Of a stretch of 64,000 nt of DNA, positions 17,254-32,621 are shown piece after piece; the stretch's first letter is position 1; every line of letters starts with the position of its first letter. A program made the position numbers and the translations under genes. Origin of the DNA: Streptomyces sp. CA-210063 (GTDB lineage Bacteria; Actinomycetota; Actinomycetes; Streptomycetales; Streptomycetaceae); contig NZ_CP102512.1 of the NCBI RefSeq assembly GCF_024612015.1, forward strand, positions 10,044,001-10,108,000. Reading direction: 5' to 3'. The notes beneath the pieces were generated by a model. That model made no database searches and had not been told where the DNA came from. It saw only the letters and a list, made by a program, of their open reading frames with translations.

Positions 17254-17496
17254 TACGGCGAGATCAGAAGCGAGTGGGCTGTCGAGGGCGGGGGCCGGAC
17301 CCTCGCGTACGAGGCGGTCGTCCCCGCGAACAGCGAGGCCATCCTGAGTCTGCCGGCCGCCTCCGCCGATGCGGTCCGCGAGGGGCGAACCCCGTTGGCA
17401 CGAGTGGACGGTGTGCGTCTCCTCGGCCACTCCGACGGGGTGTCTTCGTTCCGACTGCCTTCTGGCCGGTACCGACTGACCACCGACCTTCACTGA
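17242..17496 (+). pseudogene. C-terminal fragment of an alpha-L-rhamnosidase (GH78-like)
   Basis: The plus-strand frame encodes about 84 residues with PPYGEIRSEWAVEGG, VVPANSEAILSLPA and a final SGRYRLTTDL. These recall the C-terminal beta domain of GH78 rhamnosidases as known from the family. The catalytic barrel is absent. The fragment begins where the LacI fragment on the other strand ends, and its stop overlaps the end of the NRPS gene by 7 bp. Confidence 0.72.
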
Positions 17497-20210
17497 CAGA
17501 GGCTCGCGACCGTGGACCGGACGGTCGGGTGCCGGTACAGCTCCCGCAGCCGTGGGGACGGCAGGCCGCGGGCCCGCAGGGCGGCGCCGATACGGACGGC
17601 GAACAGGGAGTTGCCGCCCAGTTCGAAGAAGTCGTCGTCCGGGCCGACGGGCACGCCCAGCACGTCGCCCCAGATCTCCGTCAGGGTGGCGGTGAGGGTG
17701 TCGTCGGCGCGGACGGCGGGGCTCTCGTCCCGTCCCGACGCGCGGACAGGGGCGGGCAGTCGTGCCGTGTCCAGTTTGCCGTTGGGGGTCAGGGGGAGGG
17801 CGTCCAGTGCGGTGACCGTGGCGGGGAGCATGTGTGCGGGCAGGATGCCGGCGGCTCGTTCGCGGACCGTGGCGGGGACACCCCCGGAGGACAGGACCAC
17901 GTAGGCGTCGATCCTGGCCGTGGCGGCGTCGGCCGGGTCGTCGCGATGGACCACGACGGCCGCTGTGCGTACCTCGGGGTCCTCCAGCAGGACGGCGCGG
18001 ATCTCGTCCAGCTCGATGCGGAAGCCGCGGATCTTCACCTGGCTGTCGATCCGCCCGAGGTGTTCGAGCCGTCCGTCGGGCCGCAGCCGTCCGAGGTCGC
18101 CGCTGCGGTACATCGTGCCGCCGACGAAGGGGTCCGGTACGAACCGCTGGGCCGTCAGGTCCTCCTGGCCCAGATAGCCGAGTGCCACCCCGGCGCCGCC
18201 GACACAGATCTCGCCCGCCACTCCGGGCGGCAGCAGGCGTCCGGCCGCGTCCAGCACGTAGAGGTGCCAGCCGGGCAGGGCGCGTCCCACGGACCGGGTG
18301 CCGGCGAGCGCCAGTCGCCGGGTGAGGGTCTCCTCGGTGACGTGGACGGTGGTCTCCGTGATGCCGAACATGTTCACCACCCGGCACCCGGGCTCGGGGT
18401 GCCGGTCGAACCAGGGCAGCAGCATGCGCGCGTCGAGTGGTTCGCCGCCGAACACGACGAGGCGGACACCCACCTCCGCGTGGTCCTCGGCCAGGAGCTG
18501 CGCGAAGGCCGACGGGGTCTGGCTGAGGACAGTGACCTTCTCCGCCACCAGCAGATCGCGGAAACGGTCGGGTTCCCGGGAGACGAAGTACGGCACCACG
18601 ACCAGCCGTCCGCCGGTCAGCAGGCAGCCCCAGATCTCCCATACCGAGAAGTCGAAGGCACTGGAGTGGAACCAGGTCCATACGTCCGCTTCGCCGAGCC
18701 CGTACTCGTCGCGGGTCGCGTCGATCAGGGCGATCACGTTGCGGTGCGGCACCTCGACGCCCTTGGGGCGGCCGGTGGAGCCGGAGGTGTAGATGACGTA
18801 GGCGGCGTCATCGGGGGACGGGGGCGGCGGCTCCGGCGGTCCGTCGAGCGGCTCGGCCGTCAGGCCGTCCGGAGTCACCTGTACACAGTCCGCCACGGGC
18901 GGGAACTCCGGGAGCCCGGTGACCACCACGCCCAGCTCCGCGTCCCGTGCCGTGTGGGCGAGCCGGTCCGCCGGGTAGGCGGGGTCGAGAGGGACGTAGG
19001 TCGCGCCGGCCTTCAGCACGGCGAGGAGGGTGACGACGAGTTCGGCGGAGCGCTCCAGGCATACGCCCACCCGGTCGCCGCCGACGACTCCACGCGCCCG
19101 TAGACCGGACGCCAACCGGGCGGCCCGCTCGTCGAGTTCGCGGTACGTCAGACCGGTGGTGCCGTCGGTCACGGCGACGTGGTCCGGCGTCGCCGCCACG
19201 ATCCTGGCGAACGCCTCGGGCACGCTCGCCGGCCCGGTGGCGGTGGCGGTGGCGGTGGCCGGGGGGCGGAGCGGCCGGCCGAGCGCCGCCGTGCGGGCGC
19301 GTTCCGCCTCGTCGAGCAGTTCGACCTCATCCCACGGGGTGTGCGGGCGGTGCAGAACCTGTTGATGCACATGCACCAGGTGGCGTACGAACTGTGCTGC
19401 GATCTCCGCGGAGAAGTGACTGCCCATGTGGTCGCAGCGCAGTCGCAGGCCGCTCGAGTCGCGGATGACGGAGACGGTGAGCGGGAACGGGGGTGCGAGG
19501 CAGGGAACGTACTCGGTCTCGGTCCCCGTCTCGGTCCCGATCTCGCCATCCCCCTCACCATCCCCCTCACCCTCGCCCGGATGGCCTGTGGCGTCGAAGA
19601 GCAGGCCCGTCAGTGCGGGGCCCGTCGCCGGGGAGGGCTTCGACTCGCCGAGTGTGGCGGCCGGTTCGACCGTGAAGCAGCCGTGGCCGGTGCCGATGAC
19701 CGGCGGCGTCTCGGGGTCGTAGCGGCGCAGGGTGACGGCGAGTGCCGTGAGCCAGCTCGCCTCGTCGCCTCCGTCGGCTCCGTCGTCCAGGGGGATGTGG
19801 TGGGGGGTGCCGGGGGTTTCGTCGGCCAGTCCCCAGGCGGGTGGGGGCGCGAGGATGGGCGGCTCGGGAGCCGAGGGAGCGTCGCTCGGTGCCATGGGCT
19901 CCCCGGCTGCCAGTCGGTCGAGGGCCGTACGGTCCCAGCGTCCGCGCGGGGCGACGACGATCAGGTCGGACAGGCCGTCGGCGTAGCGCAGGAGAACGCC
20001 GCGCGGAACGCGGCTCGGGCGGGCGAGCTCGGTGGCGCGACGGCGTTCGGCCCGTTGGTCCGTCGCCGGGACGGAGAGGTCCTCGATCCACCACTCGGGC
20101 TCGGTCCACCCCTCGGGTCGGAGTGTGGGGCCCTCGGAACGGCCCGGCCTGACGCGCAGCGCGTGGCAGTGGGCTCCGGGGAGGAGGGGATCGGACAGCG
20201 AGGCGGACAC
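17490..20210 (-). CDS. NRPS: degenerate C-like region, threonine-type A domain, PCP
   Basis: The 906-residue protein has three parts. Residues about 1-300 look like the remains of a condensation domain: WLTALAVTLRRYD and a C-lobe-like segment LRLRCDHMGSHFSAEIAAQF are present, but no HHxxxDG. An acidic Gly/Glu/Thr run sits at about 205-225. The adenylation domain (about 325-810) has [14 protein letters not shown] and ends with LTPNGKLD. Its hand-read specificity code is DFWSVGMVHK, close to the Thr code DFWNIGMVHK. The PCP (about 835-900) carries FFELGGNSLFAVRI. GTG at 20210 has AAGGAG just upstream. It is the last gene of the NRPS operon, with no C, TE or docking motif, and it may load the A-less module of the 2161-residue protein in trans. 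Confidence 0.88.
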   Translation of the reverse strand: MSASLSDPLLPGAHCHALRVRPGRSEGPTLRPEGWTEPEWWIEDLSVPATDQRAERRRATELARPSRVPRGVLLRYADGLSDLIVVAPRGRWDRTALDRLAAGEPMAPSDAPSAPEPPILAPPPAWGLADETPGTPHHIPLDDGADGGDEASWLTALAVTLRRYDPETPPVIGTGHGCFTVEPAATLGESKPSPATGPALTGLLFDATGHPGEGEGDGEGDGEIGTETGTETEYVPCLAPPFPLTVSVIRDSSGLRLRCDHMGSHFSAEIAAQFVRHLVHVHQQVLHRPHTPWDEVELLDEAERARTAALGRPLRPPATATATATGPASVPEAFARIVAATPDHVAVTDGTTGLTYRELDERAARLASGLRARGVVGGDRVGVCLERSAELVVTLLAVLKAGATYVPLDPAYPADRLAHTARDAELGVVVTGLPEFPPVADCVQVTPDGLTAEPLDGPPEPPPPSPDDAAYVIYTSGSTGRPKGVEVPHRNVIALIDATRDEYGLGEADVWTWFHSSAFDFSVWEIWGCLLTGGRLVVVPYFVSREPDRFRDLLVAEKVTVLSQTPSAFAQLLAEDHAEVGVRLVVFGGEPLDARMLLPWFDRHPEPGCRVVNMFGITETTVHVTEETLTRRLALAGTRSVGRALPGWHLYVLDAAGRLLPPGVAGEICVGGAGVALGYLGQEDLTAQRFVPDPFVGGTMYRSGDLGRLRPDGRLEHLGRIDSQVKIRGFRIELDEIRAVLLEDPEVRTAAVVVHRDDPADAATARIDAYVVLSSGGVPATVRERAAGILPAHMLPATVTALDALPLTPNGKLDTARLPAPVRASGRDESPAVRADDTLTATLTEIWGDVLGVPVGPDDDFFELGGNSLFAVRIGAALRARGLPSPRLRELYRHPTVRSTVASLCQ

Positions 20211-20270
20211 GGGCCGTACTCCTTGGTCGTTCGGGAGGATCGGGAGAGCAGGGGCCGGGCTTGAGAGGTC

Positions 20271-21095
20271 TCAGCGGGTGCTGAAGCCGCCGTCCACGGT
20301 CAGGACCGAGCCGGTGATCTGCCGGGACTCGTCCGAGGCGAGGAAGACGACCGCGGCGGCGACGTCCTCGGGTTCGATGAGGGCGTTCATGGGCTGGGCC
20401 TCGACGAAGGTCTTCTCGTGCTCGTGGACGGGTACGTCCAGTGCTCTGGCGATCTCGGCGAGCATCCGGCCCTCGGCGCCCGTGTCGTCGCGCACGGAGC
20501 CCGGGCAGATGGCGTTCACGCGTACCTTCGTCGGCGCGTAGTCGAGCGCGGCGGCCTTGGTGAGACCGATGACGGCGTGCTTGGCGGCGACGTATCCGGC
20601 GAAGTGCCGGTAGCCGACGAGTCCGGCGGTGGAGGCGATGTTGACGATGCTGCCGCCGCGCCGGGTGCTCATGGCCTTGCCGACCTCGCGGATCACCCGC
20701 CAGGCTCCGGTGAGGTCCACGTCGATCATCAGGGACCACTCGTCCTCGCTGATCTCGTGCACCGGTGTGCCCGAGGGCGCGGCGATGCCCGCGTTGTTGA
20801 CGGCGACGTCGATCCGGCCGAACCGGTCCTCGGCGCGGGTCACCGCCTGCCGTACGGCGAGCAGGTCGCGGATGTCGGCCTCGGCGGTGAGGACCGCGGC
20901 CCCCGTCTCCCGGCACAGCGCGGCGGTGTGCTCCAACTGGCCCGGCGTGCCCAGCGGGTAGGGCACGCCGGGCAGGTCGGCGCAGATGTCCAGCAGGACG
21001 AGGTCGGCGCCCTCGGCCGCACAGGCGACCGCGATGGCCCGGCCGAGTCCGCGGGCGGCGCCGGTGACCAGGACCGACTTTCCGTGCAGACGCAT
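20271..21095 (-). CDS. Short-chain dehydrogenase/reductase in the NRPS operon
   Basis: The 274-residue SDR has the NAD(P) loop VTGAARGLGRA, the NNAG motif in DVAVNNAGIAAP, the catalytic Ser in IASTAGLVG and the YxxxK pair in GYVAAK. Its long loop DICADLPGVPYPLGTP resembles the mycofactocin-linked SDR subgroup, although no mycofactocin genes are visible. ATG at 21095 is preferred because AAGGAG lies six bases before it. It is encoded between the type II thioesterase and the Thr-type A-PCP gene. A tethered or free hydroxy amino acid, such as Thr, is a plausible substrate; this is inference. Confidence 0.88.
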   Translation of the reverse strand: MRLHGKSVLVTGAARGLGRAIAVACAAEGADLVLLDICADLPGVPYPLGTPGQLEHTAALCRETGAAVLTAEADIRDLLAVRQAVTRAEDRFGRIDVAVNNAGIAAPSGTPVHEISEDEWSLMIDVDLTGAWRVIREVGKAMSTRRGGSIVNIASTAGLVGYRHFAGYVAAKHAVIGLTKAAALDYAPTKVRVNAICPGSVRDDTGAEGRMLAEIARALDVPVHEHEKTFVEAQPMNALIEPEDVAAAVVFLASDESRQITGSVLTVDGGFSTR

Positions 21096-21106
21096 CGGGA
21101 ACTCCT

Positions 21107-21820
21107 TCACGAGGCCAGAGTCGCGACGATGACGTCGAGGAGGGCGGGCGCGTCCTCCGTCAGGTACATGTGGCCGCCGGGGACCTCGACGGAGGCGAAG
21201 TCGCGGCCGGTCGCCTTGTTCCAGGACACGGCGTCCTCGTGGCCGACCAGGTCGTCGTCCTCGCCGCGCACGACCGTGATCGGCACGTCCAGCGGGAGTC
21301 GGGTGCTGCGGACGTAGTTCTCATGCATCTCGACGTCCGCGCGCAGGGTGGGCAGGAGGAGTTCGCGCATCTCCGGGTCGTCGAGCGCGGGGTGGCTGTA
21401 GCCCGCGAACTCGCCGACGCGGGCGAGGAAGTCCTCGTCGGACAGGCCGGTGGCCCGCCGCTCACGGCCACGGTCGGGTTCCGGTGACCCGCTGACGAAC
21501 AGGTGGACGAGTTCGACGCCGGGTTCGGTCACCAGCCGGTGGGCGAGTTCGTAGGCGAGCACGGCACCGAGGCTGTGCCCGAAAAGGGCCACCCGGCCGC
21601 CGTCCTCGGCGAGCCTGTCCCGCAGTTGCGCCAGCAGCCCGTCGACGGCCTGGTGCGCGTCCCGGTACGGCTCCTCGTCGATCAGCCGCTCCCGGCCCGG
21701 CAGTTGCAGCGCCGTGATCTCCAACGCGTCCCCCGCCAGGGCGACCCAGGGACGGTAGAACGAGGCGCCCGCCCCGGCGTACGGAAGGCATACGAGCTTG
21801 GTCGTGTCAGGGGTGGTCAT
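21107..21820 (-). CDS. Type II thioesterase of the NRPS system
   Basis: The 237-residue alpha/beta hydrolase matches GrsT-like editing thioesterases. It begins KLVCLPYAGAGASFYRPW, has the nucleophile elbow GHSLGA near residue 83, and ends with the His motif PGGHMYL. It normally frees stalled or wrongly primed carrier proteins. A Ser is present at the nucleophile, so it is not an obvious SyrC-like Cys acyltransferase, though a shuttle role cannot be excluded. ATG at 21820 follows AAGGAG; it lies 35 bp after the MbtH gene. Confidence 0.9.
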   Translation of the reverse strand: MTTPDTTKLVCLPYAGAGASFYRPWVALAGDALEITALQLPGRERLIDEEPYRDAHQAVDGLLAQLRDRLAEDGGRVALFGHSLGAVLAYELAHRLVTEPGVELVHLFVSGSPEPDRGRERRATGLSDEDFLARVGEFAGYSHPALDDPEMRELLLPTLRADVEMHENYVRSTRLPLDVPITVVRGEDDDLVGHEDAVSWNKATGRDFASVEVPGGHMYLTEDAPALLDVIVATLAS

Positions 21821-21855
21821 GGGTGCGGGGGTCTCCTTGTGGGTCGGACGGACGC

Positions 21856-22068
21856 TCACTCGCCCATGGCCTCGATCAGGCTCTTGGGGCGCATGTCGGT
21901 CCAGTGCGCGTTGACGTAGTCCACACAGGACCGGCGGCTCGCCCGGCCGTGGACGACGGTCCAGCCGGCCGGGACCTCGGCGAAGGCGGGCCACAGGGAG
22001 TGCTGGCCCTCGTCGTTCACCAGCACCAGGTGCTCGATGCTGTCGTCGTCGAAGGGGTTGGTGGTCAT
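21856..22068 (-). CDS. MbtH-like protein
   Basis: The 70-residue protein has the family signature: [41 protein letters not shown]. MbtH proteins bind and activate NRPS adenylation domains. The ATG overlaps the TGA of the 1326-residue NRPS gene, so it is translated with it. The presence of a cognate MbtH suggests that one or more of the four adenylation domains here depend on it. Confidence 0.95.
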   Translation of the reverse strand: MTTNPFDDDSIEHLVLVNDEGQHSLWPAFAEVPAGWTVVHGRASRRSCVDYVNAHWTDMRPKSLIEAMGE

Positions 22069-25000
22069 GCCGGGTTCCTCCTGAGGTGGCTGTCCAGCAC
22101 CGGGCCGATGCGGTCCAGTGACATGGGCCGGGTCATCTCCCCGTGGGTGCAGGGAAGGTCGTGGTTGTCGATACGGCCTTCGACGTACGGCTGCCAGGAG
22201 CCGTACCGGTCGGGGAGCGCGTCCGGATCCTGTGCGGCCGTGAAGAACAGCAGGTCGCCGTCGTACGACGTGGGGGCGAACTCGCCCAGCAGGCGCCGGT
22301 TGCCGGCCGTCACGTCGACCAGCGCGGCCAGCTCGGCGTCATCGAGGATGCCGGGCATGTCGGGCACACGACGGACCAGTTCCGCGAACCGCCTGTCCGT
22401 CAGTGGCCCGTGCTCGTCCCCGTCCAGGGGCACGGGGCGGCCGAGGATGGCGAGGAGGCTGCGCAGCAGCGCCGGGCGGTCGGACGGGGCGGGGCCCTGC
22501 GCGGTCCAGGACCCCGGGAAGGCGTCGAGCAGGGCGAGGAGGCCGACCTGTTCGCCGGCTGCCCGGAGGCCGACGGCCACCTCGTACGCGACGAGGCCGC
22601 CCATGGAGTAGCCGAGCAGGTGGTACGGGCCGTGCGGCTGTGTCTCACGGATACGGGCGGTGTGCTCGGCGACCACCTCGGCCAGGGTGCCGGCCGGTTC
22701 CCGGCCCGGGATCAGGCCCCGGGACTGCAGTCCGTACAACGGTCGGCCGGGGTCGATGTGCCGGGCGAGTCCGGCGAAGCCCCAGGACAGGCCGGAAGCG
22801 GGCGGGAGGCAGAACAGGGGCGCGAGGTGGCCTCGGGTGCGCAGGGGGAGCAGGGGGCCCAGCGGGGCCGTACCCGAGGTGCCGGCATGGTCGCGGCCGG
22901 GACCTTCGGGGTTGCCGGGCACTCCGTGGTGGTCGCCGTCGGCCGTCCGACGAGCCAGGGCAGCCACGGTCGGTGTGTCGAAGAGCGCGTGCATGGGCAC
23001 CTCGACGCCGAGTTCGGCGCGGACGCGCGCGGTCAGACGGGGGGCCAGCAGGGAGTGGCCGCCGAGGTCGAAGAAGCCGTCGTGGACGCCGACTCGATCC
23101 GGGACGAGGCCGAGGACCTCGGCGAAGATGCCGCGCAGTGTCTCCTCGCGCCCGTTACGCGGGGCCGTCCTGGCGGACAGTGGCGCTTCGGGGGCGGGCA
23201 GCGCCTTCCGGTCCAGCTTGCCGCTGGCGGTGTGGGGGAGAGCGTCGAGGGTGACGAACAGCGAAGGGATCATGTGGGCGGGGAGGGCGCGGGCGAGGTG
23301 GTCGCGAAGCTCGCCCTCCGCCGGCGTTCCCCCGACCGGGACGACGTACGCGATCAGCTGTTTCTCGCCGCGGCCGTCCTCCCGTACCGTCGTCGCCGCC
23401 TTGGCGACGGCCGGATGCGCGGCGAGTGCGGCCTCGATCTCGCCCAGTTCGACACGGAAGCCCCGGACCTTCACCTGCTGGTCGGCCCGGCCCAGGAAGG
23501 TCAGCTGACCGTCGGGGCCGCGCATCGCCAGGTCGCCCGTCCGGTACAGGCGTTCCCCCGGCCCGCCGAACGGGTCGGCGACGAACCGCTCGGCCGTCAG
23601 ACCCGGCCGGCCGAGGTAGCCGCGGGTGGGCCCGCCGCCCCCTACGTACACCTCTCCGACGGCCCCGTCGGGCACGGGACGCAGGGCGTGGTCGAGGAGG
23701 TGGATCCGGTTGCGGGCGAGGGCACGGCCGATGGGCGGGCCGGCCTTGTCGAGCGGCTCGCCCGCGTCCGAACTGCCCTGGCCGGAGCTTGGGTCGGACT
23801 GCCAGGCGGTGGCGTACACCGTCGCTTCGGTGGGGCCGTAGAAGTTGACCAGCCGGGCTCCGGGGAAGGCGGTTGCCATGTCGGCGCGGAGTCGCGGGGA
23901 GATCGGTTCGCCGCCGAGGGCCACCGTGTGCGGTGAGATCGCCGGTCGTTCGTCGAGCACGGTGGCCATGACCGTGGGGACGCCGCTGATCAGACCGGCG
24001 TCCCGTGGGGTGCCGTCGGTGAGTGCGAGGAGGCTCTCGACGATCTCGATACGGCCGCCGCACAGCAGCGGCGAGAAGATCTCGAACACCGACACGTCGA
24101 AGTTGAGCGAGGTCGAGAACAGCACCTCGGCCAGCCGGTCGGGGCCGAACTCCGTGTGCGTCCACTCGACGAACTCGACGGCGCTCCGGTGCGTGGTCAG
24201 GACCCCCTTGGGGCGGCCCGTGGAGCCGGAGGTGTAGGTGATGAAGGCAAGGTTGTCGGCCGTCGATGCGATCGCGGGAGCGTCGCTGACCGTCGGACCA
24301 GTCGTGGGCTGAGTGTCGAGGTCGAGCGTCCGGGTGCCCTCGGGCAGCGCCCCGGCGGTGCCGGTGGTGGTGAGGACGACGACCGGACGGGCGTCGGCGA
24401 CGATGTACGCCAGGCGGTCGGCCGGGTAGGCGGGGTCGAGCGGCAGATAGGCGGCACCGGACTTCAGTACGGCGAGGACGGCGACGACCAGCTCCGCCGT
24501 ACGGGGCAGGGCGATGCCGACGACACGTTCGGGGCCCGCACCGAGGGCGGTGAGGCGGTGTGCCAACTGCTCGGCGCTGTCGTCCAGTTCGCGGTACGTG
24601 AGACGGGTGCCCCGGTCGAGTACGGCCTCGGCGTCCGGGGTGGCCGCGACCTGGGCCGACCAGAGGTCGGTGAGGGTACGGGTCGCGGGTGGCGGGAGTT
24701 CGGTCCGGCGGGGGAGTTCCTCGGGGGCCAGGAGACCCAGGCGGCCCTGCGGGAGGTCCGGGTCGGCCGCCATGGCCTCCAGGATCCGCACCAGACGGGC
24801 GAGTGTGGCGTCGGCCCAGCCGGCGGGGAACAGCCCGGGACGGTAGGCCAGCCGGAGACGGGGCCGGGGGCCCGGGAGGGCCACGAGGGTCACCGGGTAG
24901 TGGGTGGCGTCCCGCCCGCCCGAACCGACGACCCGGAGCTCGCCCTCACCGGCGTCGCCGTCGCCCGTCGCCTCCGGGTCCACCGGATAGTTCTCGAAGA

Positions 25001-26045
25001 CGACGAGGGTGTCGAAGAGCTCCGGGACGCCGACCGCCCGCTGGATGTCGGCCAGGCCGAGGTGGTGGTGGTCGAGGAGGTGGACGTAGGTGTCCCGGAC
25101 CTCGTGGAGCAGCCGGCCGAGGGGATCGGCGGGGCGCAGCCGGACCCGGGTCGGGACGGTGTTGATGAACAGGCCGACCATGGACTCGACGCCGGGCAGC
25201 TCGGGCGGGCGGCCGGAGACGGTGGTGCCGAAGACGACGTCGTCGCGACCGGTCAGCCGGCCGAGGAGGATCGCCCAGGCGGACTGGACGAGGGTGTTCA
25301 TGGTGACGCCGAGGCTTCGGGCGCGGGCCGTGAGGGCGGCTCCCGTCGCAGCGGACAGCTCGATGCGGGCCTGCACCAGGTCGGTGGTCCCCGAGGGGGC
25401 GTCCAGGGCCAGCCGGGTCGGCTCGTGCACGCCGGACAGCGCGTCCCGCCAGGCGGCCTCGGCGGCGTCACGGTCCCGGCTCTCCAGCCACTGGAGGAAG
25501 GCGCGGTACGGCGGGACGGGTGGGAGGACCGCCAGGTCGCCGTCGGCGGCGTACAGGGCGAGCAGTTCCCGGAGCAGCACGGAGACCGACCAGCCGTCGA
25601 GCAGGATGTGGTGGTGGGTGACCAGCAGCCGGTGGTGGTGCTCGCCGGTGCGGACGAGGGCGCACCGCAGGAGGGGAGGGGTGGCCGGGTCGAACCCGCG
25701 CTCCCGGTCCTCGTCCAGCAGGGCGGCCCACGCCTTCTCGGTGTCGGTGCCCGGCTCGGTCAGATCGGCCTCGGTCCACGGCAGCGTCGCCCGGTGCGGG
25801 ACGACCTGCACCGGCCGGCCGCCACGGCGCCGCCGGAAGGCCGCCCGCAGGTTCGGGTGGCGGTCCAGCAGCGCCTGTGCGGCGGCACGGAGGCGGCCGG
25901 CGTGCACCGGGCCGTCGAGTTCGAAGACCAGCTGCACGACGTACACGTCGGGGGCGTCCCGTTCGTGCTCGTACAGGGCGTGGAAGAGCAGGCCCTCCTG
26001 GAGCGGGGTGAGGGGGAGTATGTCGGCCAGCGCGGGCTGCGTCAT
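22065..26045 (-). CDS. NRPS termination module: C-A-PCP-TE
   Basis: The 1326-residue protein has a condensation domain (about 1-430, [11 protein letters not shown]) of the kind that follows an epimerase. It opens [18 protein letters not shown], a communication-type acceptor segment. The A domain spans about 450-960; its hand-read code is DVFSAGFVYK, which matches no code I can name. The PCP (about 975-1040) has [14 protein letters not shown], and the type I thioesterase (about 1085-1326) has GYSMGG. It adds the last residue and releases the peptide by hydrolysis or cyclisation. It is preceded by 84 bp after the 2161-residue gene and overlaps MbtH by 4 bp. Confidence 0.93.
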   Translation of the reverse strand: MTQPALADILPLTPLQEGLLFHALYEHERDAPDVYVVQLVFELDGPVHAGRLRAAAQALLDRHPNLRAAFRRRRGGRPVQVVPHRATLPWTEADLTEPGTDTEKAWAALLDEDRERGFDPATPPLLRCALVRTGEHHHRLLVTHHHILLDGWSVSVLLRELLALYAADGDLAVLPPVPPYRAFLQWLESRDRDAAEAAWRDALSGVHEPTRLALDAPSGTTDLVQARIELSAATGAALTARARSLGVTMNTLVQSAWAILLGRLTGRDDVVFGTTVSGRPPELPGVESMVGLFINTVPTRVRLRPADPLGRLLHEVRDTYVHLLDHHHLGLADIQRAVGVPELFDTLVVFENYPVDPEATGDGDAGEGELRVVGSGGRDATHYPVTLVALPGPRPRLRLAYRPGLFPAGWADATLARLVRILEAMAADPDLPQGRLGLLAPEELPRRTELPPPATRTLTDLWSAQVAATPDAEAVLDRGTRLTYRELDDSAEQLAHRLTALGAGPERVVGIALPRTAELVVAVLAVLKSGAAYLPLDPAYPADRLAYIVADARPVVVLTTTGTAGALPEGTRTLDLDTQPTTGPTVSDAPAIASTADNLAFITYTSGSTGRPKGVLTTHRSAVEFVEWTHTEFGPDRLAEVLFSTSLNFDVSVFEIFSPLLCGGRIEIVESLLALTDGTPRDAGLISGVPTVMATVLDERPAISPHTVALGGEPISPRLRADMATAFPGARLVNFYGPTEATVYATAWQSDPSSGQGSSDAGEPLDKAGPPIGRALARNRIHLLDHALRPVPDGAVGEVYVGGGGPTRGYLGRPGLTAERFVADPFGGPGERLYRTGDLAMRGPDGQLTFLGRADQQVKVRGFRVELGEIEAALAAHPAVAKAATTVREDGRGEKQLIAYVVPVGGTPAEGELRDHLARALPAHMIPSLFVTLDALPHTASGKLDRKALPAPEAPLSARTAPRNGREETLRGIFAEVLGLVPDRVGVHDGFFDLGGHSLLAPRLTARVRAELGVEVPMHALFDTPTVAALARRTADGDHHGVPGNPEGPGRDHAGTSGTAPLGPLLPLRTRGHLAPLFCLPPASGLSWGFAGLARHIDPGRPLYGLQSRGLIPGREPAGTLAEVVAEHTARIRETQPHGPYHLLGYSMGGLVAYEVAVGLRAAGEQVGLLALLDAFPGSWTAQGPAPSDRPALLRSLLAILGRPVPLDGDEHGPLTDRRFAELVRRVPDMPGILDDAELAALVDVTAGNRRLLGEFAPTSYDGDLLFFTAAQDPDALPDRYGSWQPYVEGRIDNHDLPCTHGEMTRPMSLDRIGPVLDSHLRRNPA

Positions 26046-26129
26046 GTCGTCGTCTCGTTTCGCTTTCTCGTCTCGCTGTGCCTGGTGAGGCTCTTCCGGT
26101 CCGCCGGGGCCTGGCGGCTCTCCCGGTCG

Positions 26130-32615
<6,486 letters not shown>

Positions 32616-32621
32616 CGTGGG

